A stretch of DNA of 64,000 nucleotides from Streptomyces caeruleatus (GCF_001514235.1 NZ_KQ948924.1:875832-939831); one strand, 5' to 3'; shown: positions 37,077 through 45,685, counted from the stretch's first letter. The notes: generated from the letters alone by a model not told the origin. Numbers and translations: made by a program.

Positions 37077-37889
37077 ATGTCCCAGCCCGCCAGGTCCTCA
37101 CGTACACCAGCCACGTCCGACGCGCCGGAAAGTGCCGCCGGCAGTCGCGCGGCCGCCCAACGGCTCAAGATGCGCCGCGAACTGGCGGCCGCGGCGATGG
37201 AGCTGTTCGCGACCAAGGGGTACGAGGCGACCACCGTCGACGAGATCGCGGCCGCGGCCGGGGTCGCGCGCCGCACGTTCTTCCGCCACTTCCGTTCCAA
37301 GGAAGAGGCGATCTTCCCGGACCACGACGACACCCTGATCCGCGCCGAGGCGGTGCTCAACGCCGCCCCGGCCCATGAGCACCCGCTCGACACGGTGTGC
37401 CGTGGCATCAAGGAAGTCATGCGGATGTACGCGGCCCGGCCGGAGATCTCGGTCGCCCGCTACAAGCTGACGCGCGAGGTGCCCACCCTGCGCGAGGCGG
37501 AGATCGCGTCGGTGGCCCGCTACGAGCGCCTCTTCACCCGCTATCTCCTCGGCCACTTCGACGAGCACGCGCACGACGACGACGCCAACGACGACCCGCT
37601 GCTGGCGGAGGTCGCCGCGTCCGCCGTGGTCACCGCCCACAACCACGTCCTGCGGCGCTGGCTGCGGGCCGGCGGCCAGGGCGACGTCGAGGCACAGCTT
37701 GACCACGCCTTCGCGATCGTACGGAGGACGTTCGGCACGGGCATCGGGGCGGGCCGGGACACCGCCCCGCGCACGGCGCCTGCCTCCGTGGCCTCGCAGG
37801 GCGAGGTGCTGGTGACGGTGGCCCGGACCGACGCGCCGCTCGACGAGGTGATGCGGACGATCGAGCAGGCGCTGAAGGAGCGGGCCTAG
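37077..37889 (+). CDS. TetR family transcriptional regulator
   Basis: 270 aa from the ATG at 37077, which lies 6 bases after TACGTT (leaderless pattern); an ATG at 37059 would add 6 residues. The DNA-binding domain is clear: MELFATKGYEATTVDEIAAAAGVARRTFFRHF. The C-terminal ligand domain is followed by an unusual 50-residue extension ending in a small alpha/beta-like stretch (GEVLVTVARTDAPLDEVMRTI). Its position between a hydroxyacyl-CoA dehydrogenase gene and the ccr operon suggests control of acyl-CoA metabolism. The palindromes at 37036-37063 and 38407-38420 are candidate binding sites. The effector, perhaps an acyl-CoA, is unknown. Confidence 0.92.
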   Translation: MSQPARSSRTPATSDAPESAAGSRAAAQRLKMRRELAAAAMELFATKGYEATTVDEIAAAAGVARRTFFRHFRSKEEAIFPDHDDTLIRAEAVLNAAPAHEHPLDTVCRGIKEVMRMYAARPEISVARYKLTREVPTLREAEIASVARYERLFTRYLLGHFDEHAHDDDANDDPLLAEVAASAVVTAHNHVLRRWLRAGGQGDVEAQLDHAFAIVRRTFGTGIGAGRDTAPRTAPASVASQGEVLVTVARTDAPLDEVMRTIEQALKERA

Positions 37890-37920
37890 GACCCAAGGGC
37901 GCGGGGCGGGGTGCGTGGGG

Positions 37921-37962
37921 CCGGGGACGACGGGGACGGGGACGGGGACGGGGGACGGGGGG
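37921..37962 (+). repeat. GGGGAC simple repeat
   Basis: About six near-perfect copies of a six-base GGGGAC unit in the gap between the TetR gene and the small protein gene. No function is evident. Confidence 0.75.
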
Positions 37963-38072
37963 GAACCTCAGAGGTACCTCAGGAAATCCCCTCGGGGGAA
38001 CCATCGCGCGGGCGCGTCCGTCCTCCATGTCGAGGCACGATCTCCATGGTTGCGCGACGGAAGTGAGATGCC

Positions 38073-38291
38073 ATGCAGGCGAACGACCCGACCAAACTCG
38101 AAGCCACGCTGGCCGACGGGCGGCGCATGACCCTGTCCCTCCCCGCGACCGACGCCAAGTGGGCCGCCGACGGCATCAAGGGCCTGCGCGCCGTCCCGCC
38201 CACGCACACGGGCCGCGGCGAGGAGCCACCCGCCCTCCCCGAGGAGCCGGCGCTTCCGCTGCAGGTGGCACTGCTGGGCCTGGGCGCCTAG
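38073..38291 (+). CDS. Small hypothetical protein
   Basis: 72 aa; ATG at 38073 with GGAAGTGAG about 8 bases upstream and a strong terminator 18 bases after the stop, so the unit looks real. It begins MQANDPTKLEATLADGRRMT and carries a Pro/Glu-rich C-terminal half (EEPPALPEEPALPL). No domain or signal is recognised. It stands alone between the TetR gene and the ccr promoter region. Function unknown. Confidence 0.65.
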   Translation: MQANDPTKLEATLADGRRMTLSLPATDAKWAADGIKGLRAVPPTHTGRGEEPPALPEEPALPLQVALLGLGA

Positions 38292-38308
38292 TCCGGACCC
38301 CCGACACG

Positions 38309-38336
38309 AGCCGCCCCCTGACGGGGGCGGCTTTTT
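38309..38336 (+). terminator. Intrinsic terminator
   Basis: AGCCGCCCCC (38309-38318) pairs perfectly with 38323-38332 over a TGAC loop, followed by a run of T. A textbook rho-independent terminator 18 bases past the small gene stop; it insulates the ccr promoter. Confidence 0.93.
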
Positions 38337-38350
38337 CGTGCCTCCGGATG

Positions 38351-38385
38351 ACGGCGGACGGCGGACGGCGGACGGCGGACGGCGA
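38351..38385 (+). repeat. GGACGGC tandem repeat
   Basis: Five perfect or near-perfect copies of a 7-base unit directly upstream of the ccr regulatory region. Likely replication slippage; copy number may vary between strains. Confidence 0.85.
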
Positions 38386-38406
38386 CCGATAGCGCCCGAT
38401 TGATGC

Positions 38407-38451
38407 CTACTCGCGAGTAGCTTTGATCGATCATCGCTCATTTGTTACGTA
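38407..38451 (+). promoter_or_regulatory. Palindromic operator and promoter of the ccr operon
   Basis: CTACTCGCGAGTAG at 38407-38420 is a perfect 14-bp palindrome of the kind bound by TetR-family dimers. It is followed by TTGATC (38423-38428, inside a second palindrome TGATCGATCA at 38424-38433), 17 bases and TACGTA (38446-38451). If these are the -35 and -10, the ccr mRNA has a leader of about 300 bases. Candidate regulator: the TetR protein encoded at 37077. Confidence 0.62.
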
Positions 38452-38752
38452 AAGATTTCATCTGAGAGCAAGTTCTGGCACTCGGTGCCTTGCCAGGTGA
38501 CACGCCGTGCCATACGTTGAAGGAGTCCGGGCGGCCGGCGTGCAGAGACCTTTCGTACGTCGGCTGTCCCCGCAAACCCCTCCCGGGGTCTGCGCGCCCG
38601 GCGCCTGCGTCACAGGCAACCTCCCGCGCCACAAAGCGCTGCCGAACAGCATCACCAGCCGAACCGACGGCACCCGACCCAAAAACCCTCAGCAGCACCG
38701 ACGTAACCCTCAGCACCCCTCCCTCAGGGTGCTCACCGCCGGAGGCAACACC

Positions 38753-40096
38753 GTGACCGTGAAGGACATTCTGGACGCGATCCAGTCGCCGGAATCGACG
38801 CCGGCCGACTTCGCCGCTCTGCCGCTCCCCGAGTCGTACCGCGCGATCACCGTGCACAAGGACGAGACGGAGATGTTCGCGGGCCTGCAGACCCGCGACA
38901 AGGACCCGCGCAAGTCGATCCACCTCGACGAGGTGCCGCTGCCCGAGCTCGGCCCGGGCGAGGCCCTGGTGGCCGTCATGGCCTCCTCGGTCAACTACAA
39001 CTCGGTGTGGACCTCGATCTTCGAGCCGCTGTCCACCTTCGGCTTCCTCGAGCGCTACGGCCGCACCAGCGACCTCGCCAAGCGCCACGACCTGCCGTAC
39101 CACATCATCGGCTCCGACCTCGCGGGCGTCGTCCTGCGCACCGGCCCGGGCGTCAACTCCTGGAAGCCCGGTGACGAGGTCGTCGCGCACTGCCTGTCCG
39201 TCGAGCTGGAGTCCAGCGACGGCCACAACGACACGATGCTCGACCCCGAGCAGCGCATCTGGGGCTTCGAGACGAACTTCGGCGGCCTCGCCGAGATCGC
39301 CCTGGTCAAGTCGAACCAGCTGATGCCGAAGCCGGGCCACCTGAGCTGGGAGGAGGCCGCCGCTCCGGGGCTCGTGAACTCGACCGCGTACCGGCAGCTG
39401 GTCTCCCGCAACGGCGCCGGCATGAAGCAGGGCGACAACGTCCTGATCTGGGGCGCGAGCGGCGGGCTCGGCTCGTACGCCACGCAGTTCGCCCTGGCCG
39501 GCGGCGCCAACCCGATCTGTGTCGTGTCCTCGCCGCAGAAGGCGGAGATCTGCCGGTCCATGGGCGCCGAGGCGATCATCGACCGCAACGCCGAGGGCTA
39601 CAAGTTCTGGAAGGACGAGAACACCCAGGACCCGAAGGAGTGGAAGCGCTTCGGCAAGCGCATCCGCGAGTTCACCGGCGGCGAGGACATCGACATCGTC
39701 TTCGAGCACCCGGGCCGCGAGACCTTCGGCGCGTCGGTCTTCGTCACCCGCAAGGGCGGCACCATCACCACCTGCGCCTCGACCTCGGGCTACATGCACG
39801 AGTACGACAACCGCTACCTGTGGATGTCCCTGAAGCGGATCATCGGCTCGCACTTCGCCAACTACCGCGAAGCCTGGGAGGCCAACCGGCTGATCGCGAA
39901 GGGCAAGATCCACCCGACGCTGTCGAAGGTCTACTCCCTGGAGGAGACCGGCCAGGCGGCCTACGACGTGCACCGCAACCTCCACCAGGGCAAGGTCGGC
40001 GTGCTCTGCCTGGCCCCCGAGGAAGGTCTCGGCGTGCGCGACGAGGAGATGCGCGCCAAGCACGTCGACGCCATCAACCGCTTCCGCAACATCTGA
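38753..40096 (+). CDS. ccr: Crotonyl-CoA carboxylase/reductase
   Basis: 447 aa from a GTG at 38753 (GGAGG 8 bases upstream); this length is standard for streptomycete Ccr. It catalyses NADPH-dependent reductive carboxylation of crotonyl-CoA to (2S)-ethylmalonyl-CoA, the key step of the ethylmalonyl-CoA pathway and a source of polyketide extender units. A medium-chain dehydrogenase fold is evident: a GroES-like half (LPYHIIGSDLAGVVLRTGPG), a Rossmann loop (LIWGASGGLGSYATQFALAGG), and the CO2/substrate pocket residues typical of Ccr (FEHPGRETFGASVFV, SFHxN-like HFANYREA). It is the first gene of an operon with meaA and three further pathway genes. Confidence 0.96.
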   Translation: MTVKDILDAIQSPESTPADFAALPLPESYRAITVHKDETEMFAGLQTRDKDPRKSIHLDEVPLPELGPGEALVAVMASSVNYNSVWTSIFEPLSTFGFLERYGRTSDLAKRHDLPYHIIGSDLAGVVLRTGPGVNSWKPGDEVVAHCLSVELESSDGHNDTMLDPEQRIWGFETNFGGLAEIALVKSNQLMPKPGHLSWEEAAAPGLVNSTAYRQLVSRNGAGMKQGDNVLIWGASGGLGSYATQFALAGGANPICVVSSPQKAEICRSMGAEAIIDRNAEGYKFWKDENTQDPKEWKRFGKRIREFTGGEDIDIVFEHPGRETFGASVFVTRKGGTITTCASTSGYMHEYDNRYLWMSLKRIIGSHFANYREAWEANRLIAKGKIHPTLSKVYSLEETGQAAYDVHRNLHQGKVGVLCLAPEEGLGVRDEEMRAKHVDAINRFRNI

Positions 40097-40127
40097 TCCG
40101 CGACATCTGAGACACCCGAGGTCATAG

Positions 40128-42176
40128 ATGACTGAGCGTCAGCCCGCCGAAGGCAAGCGGGAGAAGGACCGGCCGTGGCTCATGCGGACCTATGCCGGTC
40201 ACTCCACGGCCGAGGCGTCCAACGAGCTGTACCGGCGCAACCTCGCCAAGGGGCAGACAGGGCTCTCCGTGGCCTTCGACCTGCCCACGCAGACCGGCTA
40301 CGACTCCGACCACATCCTCGCCCGCGGCGAGGTCGGCCGGGTCGGCGTGCCGATCGCGCACCTCGGTGACATGCGCCGGTTGTTCCAGGACATCCCCCTG
40401 GAGCAGATGAACACCTCGATGACGATCAACGCCACCGCCATGTGGCTGCTGGCGCTCTACCAGGTCGTCGCCGAGGAGCAGGGCGCGGACATCACCAAGC
40501 TCCAGGGCACGACCCAGAACGACATCGTCAAGGAGTACCTGTCGCGGGGAACCCATGTCTTCCCGCCGGGGCCCTCACTCCGGCTGACGACGGACATGAT
40601 CGCGTACACGGTCTCCCACATCCCGAAGTGGAACCCGATCAACATCTGCAGCTACCACCTGCAGGAGGCGGGCGCCACGCCGGTCCAGGAGATCGCGTAC
40701 GCGATGTCCACCGCGATAGCGGTTCTCGATGCCGTGCGCGACTCAGGGCAGGTCCCCGCCGAGAAGTTCGGGGACGTCGTGGCCCGTATCTCCTTCTTCG
40801 TGAACGCGGGCGTCCGCTTCATCGAGGAGATGTGCAAGATGCGGGCGTTCGGGCGGATCTGGGACCAGGTCACGCGCGAGCGCTACGGCATCGAGAACCC
40901 CAAGCAGCGCCGCTTCCGGTACGGCGTCCAGGTCAACTCCCTCGGTCTGACCGAGGCGCAGCCGGAGAACAACGTCCAGCGGATCGTGCTCGAGATGCTG
41001 GCCGTGACCCTGTCGAAGGACGCACGCGCGCGTGCCGTGCAGCTGCCCGCCTGGAACGAGGCGCTGGGCCTGCCCCGGCCCTGGGACCAGCAGTGGTCGC
41101 TGCGGATCCAGCAGGTGCTGGCGTACGAGAGCGATCTGCTGGAGTACGAGGACATCTTCGAGGGCTCGAAGGTGATCGAGACGAAGGTGGACGAGCTGGT
41201 CGAGGCCTCGCTCGCGGAGATCGACCGCATCCAGGAGATGGGCGGCGCGATGGCCGCCGTCGAGTCCGGCTACCTCAAGTCCCAGCTGGTCGCCTCGCAT
41301 GCCGAGCGCCGGGGCCGGATCGAGTCCGGCCAGGAGAAGATCATCGGTGTCAACGCCTTCGAGGGCACCGAGCCGAACCCGCTGACCGCCGATCTCGACA
41401 CGGCCATCCAGACGGTCGACCCGGCGGTCGAGGCCCGGGTGATCGCGGGTCTGCAGAACTGGCGCGACACCCGCTACCAGCCGCCCTTCAACCACCCGCG
41501 CCCGTGCAAGGCGCTGGAGAAGCTGAAGGAGGCCGCCAAGGGCACCGGGAACCTCATGGAGGCCACCCTGGAGTGCGCCCGTGCCGGCGTCACGACCGGC
41601 GAGTGGGCCGGGGCGCTGCGCGAGGTGTTCGGCGAGTTCCGGGCGCCGACCGGGGTGTCGTCGGCGCCGGTGGCGATCCCCGCCGAGGAGGGCTCGGCCC
41701 TGTCGCAGGTCCGCCGCAAGGTCGACCTGACCGCCAAGGACATGGGCGTCGGCAAGCTCCGCTTCCTGGTTGGCAAGCCGGGCCTGGACGGGCACTCCAA
41801 CGGCGCTGAGCAGATCGCGGTGCGCGCGCGTGACGCCGGCTTCGAGGTGGTCTACCAGGGCATCCGGCTGACGCCCGAGCAGATCGTGGACGCGGCCCTC
41901 GCGGAGGACGTGCACGCGGTCGGCCTGTCGATCCTCTCCGGATCGCACGCTCAGCTGGTGCCGGACGTCCTGGATCGGCTCCGTGTGGCCGGTGCCACAG
42001 ATATACCGGTGATCGCCGGTGGCATCATCCCGAATGGTGACGCCGAGCAGCTCAGGGCCGCCGGTGTGGCCGCCGTCTTCACCCCGAAGGACTTCGACAT
42101 CACCGGAATCATCGGCCGCATCGTCGACGAGATCCGGAAAGCGAACAAGCTCGACCCTCTGGAGGTCCCCGCATGA
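40128..42176 (+). CDS. meaA: Ethylmalonyl-CoA mutase (MeaA)
   Basis: 682 aa, coenzyme B12-dependent acyl-CoA mutase that converts ethylmalonyl-CoA to methylsuccinyl-CoA. The N-terminal catalytic TIM barrel is recognisable (RTYAGHSTAEASNELYRRNL, GLSVAFDLPTQTGYDSDH, NTSMTINATAMWLLALYQ). The C-terminal B12 domain has the base-off signature KPGLDGHSNGAEQIA, then SILSGSH and IAGGIIPNGD. Unlike methylmalonyl-CoA mutase it is a single polypeptide of this length. It lies 31 bases after ccr and its stop overlaps the next ATG. Its B12 need connects functionally with the riboswitch-controlled cobalt importer in this window. Confidence 0.96.
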   Translation: MTERQPAEGKREKDRPWLMRTYAGHSTAEASNELYRRNLAKGQTGLSVAFDLPTQTGYDSDHILARGEVGRVGVPIAHLGDMRRLFQDIPLEQMNTSMTINATAMWLLALYQVVAEEQGADITKLQGTTQNDIVKEYLSRGTHVFPPGPSLRLTTDMIAYTVSHIPKWNPINICSYHLQEAGATPVQEIAYAMSTAIAVLDAVRDSGQVPAEKFGDVVARISFFVNAGVRFIEEMCKMRAFGRIWDQVTRERYGIENPKQRRFRYGVQVNSLGLTEAQPENNVQRIVLEMLAVTLSKDARARAVQLPAWNEALGLPRPWDQQWSLRIQQVLAYESDLLEYEDIFEGSKVIETKVDELVEASLAEIDRIQEMGGAMAAVESGYLKSQLVASHAERRGRIESGQEKIIGVNAFEGTEPNPLTADLDTAIQTVDPAVEARVIAGLQNWRDTRYQPPFNHPRPCKALEKLKEAAKGTGNLMEATLECARAGVTTGEWAGALREVFGEFRAPTGVSSAPVAIPAEEGSALSQVRRKVDLTAKDMGVGKLRFLVGKPGLDGHSNGAEQIAVRARDAGFEVVYQGIRLTPEQIVDAALAEDVHAVGLSILSGSHAQLVPDVLDRLRVAGATDIPVIAGGIIPNGDAEQLRAAGVAAVFTPKDFDITGIIGRIVDEIRKANKLDPLEVPA

Positions 42177-43132
42177 CCGTCAACCGTCTCCGCCCGCGGC
42201 GCTCCTGCCTGGCAGTGCCGGGCTCGAACCCCCGCTTCCTGGAGAAGGCTCAGGGCCTCCCTGCGGACCAGGTCTTCCTCGACCTGGAGGACGCGTGCGC
42301 GCCGCTCGCCAAGCCCGAGGCACGGCACACCATCGTCAAGTTCCTCAACGAGGGTGACTGGACCGGCAAGACGAGGGTCGTGCGCGTCAACGACTGGACG
42401 ACCGAGTGGACGTACCGCGACGTCGTCACGGTCGTCGAGGGCGCCGGGCAGAACCTCGACTGCATCATGCTGCCGAAGGTCCAGACGGCCCAGCAGGTCG
42501 TCGCGCTCGACCTCCTGCTGACCCAGATCGAGAAGACGATGGGCTTCGAGGTCGGCAAGATCGGCATCGAGGCGCAGATCGAGAACGCCCAGGGCCTGAA
42601 CAACGTCAACGAGATCGCGACCGCGTCCCAGCGCGTCGAGACGATCATCTTCGGCCCGGCCGACTTCATGGCGTCGATCAACATGAAGTCGCTGGTCGTG
42701 GGCGAGCAGCCGCCCGGCTACCCGGCGGACGCCTACCACTACATCCTGATGAAGATCCTGATGGCGGCCCGCGCCAACAACCTCCAGGCGATCGACGGCC
42801 CCTACCTGCAGATCCGCAACATCGACGGCTACCGCGAGGTCGCCCAGCGCGCCGCCGCGCTCGGCTTCGACGGCAAGTGGGTGCTGCACCCGGGCCAGGT
42901 CGAGGCGTCCAACGAGATCTTCTCGCCCTCCCAGGAGGACTACGACCACGCCGAGCTGATCCTGGACGCGTACGACTACTACACGTCCGAGGCGGGCGGC
43001 AAGAAGGGCTCCGCGATGCTCGGCGACGAGATGATCGACGAGGCCAGCCGCAAGATGGCGCTGGTCATCTCCGGCAAGGGACGTGCGGCGGGTATGCAGC
43101 GCACGTCGAAGTTCGAGATCCCGGAGGCCTGA
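42173..43132 (+). CDS. L-malyl-CoA/beta-methylmalyl-CoA lyase (CitE-like)
   Basis: 319 aa HpcH/HpaI-CitE family aldolase. Motifs: SCLAVPGSNPRFLEKAQGL, the metal/acidic loop VFLDLEDACAPLAKPEAR, the acidic IEAQIENAQGLNNVNEIA and the C-terminal GKWVLHPGQVEASNEIFSPS. In the ethylmalonyl-CoA pathway this enzyme cleaves beta-methylmalyl-CoA to glyoxylate and propionyl-CoA. Position third in the ccr-meaA operon, with an ATGA overlap to meaA, makes that role the best fit. CitE-like proteins of other functions look similar, so the exact substrate is inferred. Confidence 0.9.
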   Translation: MTVNRLRPRRSCLAVPGSNPRFLEKAQGLPADQVFLDLEDACAPLAKPEARHTIVKFLNEGDWTGKTRVVRVNDWTTEWTYRDVVTVVEGAGQNLDCIMLPKVQTAQQVVALDLLLTQIEKTMGFEVGKIGIEAQIENAQGLNNVNEIATASQRVETIIFGPADFMASINMKSLVVGEQPPGYPADAYHYILMKILMAARANNLQAIDGPYLQIRNIDGYREVAQRAAALGFDGKWVLHPGQVEASNEIFSPSQEDYDHAELILDAYDYYTSEAGGKKGSAMLGDEMIDEASRKMALVISGKGRAAGMQRTSKFEIPEA

Positions 43133-43137
43133 GCGCG

Positions 43138-43650
43138 ATGCAGTTCGGACGCACCTACGAGGAGTTCGAGGTCGGGGCGACGTACAAGCACTGGCCGGGC
43201 AAGACGGTCACGGAGTACGACGACCACCTGTTCTGTCTCCTCACGATGAACCACCACCCCCTCCACATGGACACGAACTATGCGGAGAAGACGACGGACT
43301 TCGGCAAGAACGTCGTCGTGGGCAACTACATCTACTCCCTCCTGCTCGGCATGTCCGTCCCGGACATCTCCGGCAAGGCGATCGCCAACCTGGAGATCGA
43401 GTCGCTCAAGCACGTGGCGCCGACCTTCCACGGCGACACGATCTACGGCCAGACGACCGTGCTGGACAAGTGGCCGTCGAAGTCGAAGAACGACCGCGGC
43501 ATCGTCTACGTCGAGACCAAGGGCTACAAGCAGGACGGCACGCTGGTCTGCGTGTTCCGCCGCAAGGTCATGGTGCCGACCGAGACGTACATCAAGGAGC
43601 GCGGCGGCGAGCAGCCCGGCCGCCCCGAACTGAAGCAGCAGGAGAAGTAG
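43138..43650 (+). CDS. MaoC-type mesaconyl-CoA hydratase
   Basis: 170 aa hot-dog-fold hydratase. The conserved Asp/His region reads TVTEYDDHLFCLLTMNHHPLH and the remaining fold strands are TTDFGKNVVVGNYIYSLLLG and PTFHGDTIYGQTTVLDKWPS. In the operon context it should hydrate mesaconyl-CoA to beta-methylmalyl-CoA. The ATG at 43138 is 5 bases after the lyase stop. This single-domain form is shorter than the roughly 340-residue proteobacterial mesaconyl-CoA hydratase, which has two hot-dog halves; the actinobacterial form is known to be of this shorter type. Function is inferred mainly from context. Confidence 0.87.
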   Translation: MQFGRTYEEFEVGATYKHWPGKTVTEYDDHLFCLLTMNHHPLHMDTNYAEKTTDFGKNVVVGNYIYSLLLGMSVPDISGKAIANLEIESLKHVAPTFHGDTIYGQTTVLDKWPSKSKNDRGIVYVETKGYKQDGTLVCVFRRKVMVPTETYIKERGGEQPGRPELKQQEK

Positions 43651-43652
43651 CC

Positions 43653-44858
43653 ATGGCGCGCCTCGCCCAGACCGCCGGTCTGACCGACATTCAGCAGGAG
43701 ATCCTCTCCACCGTCCGCGACTTCGTGGACAAGGAGATCATCCCGGTCGCGACCGAGCTGGAGCACCGCGACGAGTACCCGCAAGCGATCGTCGACGGCC
43801 TCAAGGAACTCGGCCTGTTCGGCCTGATGATCCCCGAGGAGTACGGCGGCCTGGGCGAGTCGCTCCTCACCTACGCCCTGTGCGTCGAGGAGATCGCCCG
43901 CGGCTGGATGTCGGTGTCCGGCATCATCAACACGCACTTCATCGTGGCGTACATGCTCAAGCAGCACGGCACGCAGGAGCAGAAGGACCACTTCCTGCCG
44001 CGCATGGCGGCCGGCGACATCCGCGGCGCCTTCTCGATGTCGGAGCCGGGCCTGGGCTCCGATGTGTCGGCCATCACCTCGAAGGCGGTGAAGGACGGCG
44101 AGGAGTACGTCCTGAACGGCCAGAAGATGTGGCTGACGAACGGCGGAACGTCGTCTCTGGTCGCCGTCCTCGTCCGAAGTGACGAAGGACACCCCGAGGG
44201 CACCGCGCCCCACAAGTCGATGACGACCTTCCTCGTCGAGAAGGAGCCGGGCTTCGGAGAGGTCCGTCCGGGCCTCACTATCCCGGGCAAGATCGACAAG
44301 ATGGGCTACAAGGGCGTCGACACGACCGAGCTCATCATGGACGGCCTGCGCATTCCGGCCAATCGTGTACTCGGCGGCGTCACCGGCCGAGGTTTTTACC
44401 AAATGATGGACGGCGTCGAGGTCGGGCGCGTCAATGTGGCGGCGCGTGGCTGTGGCGTCGCTCAGCGTGCGTTCGAGCTCGGTGTCCAGTACGCCCAGCA
44501 GCGGCACACCTTCGGCAAACCGATCGCCCAGCACCAGGCCATCCAGTTCAAGCTGGCCGAGATGGCTACCAAGGTCGAGGCGGCCCATGCCATGATGGTG
44601 AACGCGGCACGCAAAAAGGACTCCGGGGAACGAAACGACCTTGAGGCTGGGATGGCGAAGTACCTCGCCTCCGAGTACTGCAAGGAGGTCGTGGAGGATG
44701 CTTTCCGGATCCACGGCGGCTACGGCTTCTCCAAGGAGTACGAGATCGAGCGCCTCTACCGAGAGGCTCCGATGCTGCTTATCGGTGAAGGTACCGCCGA
44801 GATCCAGAAAATGATCATCGGTCGCAGGTTGCTCGAAGAGTATCGCTTCCAGGGCTAG
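43653..44858 (+). CDS. Acyl-CoA dehydrogenase, probable methylsuccinyl-CoA dehydrogenase role
   Basis: 401 aa flavoprotein of the acyl-CoA dehydrogenase family. Signatures are FSMSEPGLGSDVSAITSKA (FAD/substrate loop), YVLNGQKMWLTNGGTSSLVA and the C-terminal signature QRHTFGKPIAQHQAIQFKLA, ending EIQKMIIGRRLL. A catalytic Glu in IGEGTAEIQ is at the usual place. In the ethylmalonyl-CoA operon it should oxidise (2S)-methylsuccinyl-CoA to mesaconyl-CoA. The proteobacterial Mcd is about 550 residues with an N-terminal extension; here only a standard-length enzyme is present, so the assignment is contextual. Codon use is slightly less GC-biased over the last 600 bases. Confidence 0.88.
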   Translation: MARLAQTAGLTDIQQEILSTVRDFVDKEIIPVATELEHRDEYPQAIVDGLKELGLFGLMIPEEYGGLGESLLTYALCVEEIARGWMSVSGIINTHFIVAYMLKQHGTQEQKDHFLPRMAAGDIRGAFSMSEPGLGSDVSAITSKAVKDGEEYVLNGQKMWLTNGGTSSLVAVLVRSDEGHPEGTAPHKSMTTFLVEKEPGFGEVRPGLTIPGKIDKMGYKGVDTTELIMDGLRIPANRVLGGVTGRGFYQMMDGVEVGRVNVAARGCGVAQRAFELGVQYAQQRHTFGKPIAQHQAIQFKLAEMATKVEAAHAMMVNAARKKDSGERNDLEAGMAKYLASEYCKEVVEDAFRIHGGYGFSKEYEIERLYREAPMLLIGEGTAEIQKMIIGRRLLEEYRFQG

Positions 44859-44869
44859 ATGTCCGGGTT

Positions 44870-44904
44870 CGGGGTGTTTTCTTCGAGAAGAAGATCACAC
44901 CCCG
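44870..44904 (+). terminator. Hairpin at the end of the ccr operon
   Basis: CGGGGTGT (44870-44877) pairs with ACACCCCG (44897-44904), and TTCTT/AAGAA pair inside it, 11 bases after the dehydrogenase stop. There is no T-run, typical for high-GC hosts. Probable terminator of the ethylmalonyl-CoA operon. Confidence 0.7.
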
Positions 44905-45028
44905 TCAACACTCTTCAGCCGCCGACTCGGCTTCCTGGCTTGCCCAGTTGCGGCCCGCGACCGGTACGATCCCCGGAAAGCCGCCGTCCCCCGTCGAAGC
45001 GCGGCATCATCCGCTACGAAGGTCATCC

Positions 45029-45685
45029 ATGCCCCACAGCCAAACCTCTGCACCACGCGACAGCCGGGCCGGCGTACGCCTCGCGCGCGGAGCATCGCCG
45101 TGGCTTCTCCCGACCGTCGCCACCGCAGCCCTCAGCCTGGCCCGCGCTCGCCGCTCCGGCGTCGCCAAGGCCGTGGCCGTGCCCGCCACCGCGCTCGCGG
45201 CGGGCATGCTGTGGTTCTTCCGCGACCCCGAGCGCGAGATCGCCCAGGGCCGGGTCATCTCGCCCGCCGACGGTGTGGTGCAGAGCATCATGCCGTGGAA
45301 GGACGGCCGCACCCGCGTCGCGATCTTCATGAGCCCGCTCAACGTCCACGTCAACCGCGCGCCGCTCTCCGGCACGGTGACGTCCGTGGAGCACATCCCC
45401 GGCGGGTTCGTTCCGGCGTTCAACAAGGAGAGCGAGAACAACGAGCGCGTAGTCTGGCATTTCGACACCGAACTCGGTGACATCGAGATGATCCAGATCG
45501 CCGGCGCGGTGGCCCGCCGCATCGTCCCCTACATCCCGCAGGGCACGAAGGTCGAGCAGGGCGACCGTATCGGTCTGATCCGCTTCGGCTCGCGTGTCGA
45601 CATCTACCTGCCCGAGGGCGTGGAGGTCGCGGTCGAGGTCGGGCAGAAGACCGTGGCTGGGGTGACTCGCATTGACCGTGATTGA
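45029..45685 (+). CDS. psd: Phosphatidylserine decarboxylase proenzyme
   Basis: 218 aa, the short (PSD-A) type. It converts phosphatidylserine to phosphatidylethanolamine using a pyruvoyl group made by self-cleavage; the Gly-Ser cleavage site lies in IRFGSRVDIYLP near residue 191. Other family segments are WFFRDPEREIAQGRVISPADG (in parts WFFRDPERE, ISPADG), FMSPLNVHVNRAPLSGTV (catalytic His region) and NERVVWHFDT. An N-terminal hydrophobic stretch places it at the membrane. The ATG at 45029 is preceded by GAAGG. The pssA reading frame begins inside its last codons, so the two steps of PE synthesis are coupled. Confidence 0.95.
   Translation: MPHSQTSAPRDSRAGVRLARGASPWLLPTVATAALSLARARRSGVAKAVAVPATALAAGMLWFFRDPEREIAQGRVISPADGVVQSIMPWKDGRTRVAIFMSPLNVHVNRAPLSGTVTSVEHIPGGFVPAFNKESENNERVVWHFDTELGDIEMIQIAGAVARRIVPYIPQGTKVEQGDRIGLIRFGSRVDIYLPEGVEVAVEVGQKTVAGVTRIDRD

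Larger units (their letters stand above)
38292..38752. other. Long regulatory gap ahead of ccr
   Basis: 461 bases without a supported gene. It contains in order the terminator of the small gene (38309), a GGACGGC tandem repeat, a 14-bp palindrome and adjoining promoter-like boxes (38407-38451), and a predicted leader of roughly 300 bases before the ccr GTG. The open frame in phase with ccr across the leader has atypical, poorly conserved-looking composition and is not called. Confidence 0.6.

Noticed and set aside
38341..38386. Possible CRISPR-like array in the GGACGGC repeat
   Set aside because: Units are only 7 bases and contiguous with no spacers; simple tandem repeat.
38507..38752. In-frame N-terminal extension of Ccr by 82 codons
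   Set aside because: The GTG at 38753 has GGAGG in place and gives the usual 447-aa length; the extension is Arg/Pro-rich without similarity to Ccr N-termini.
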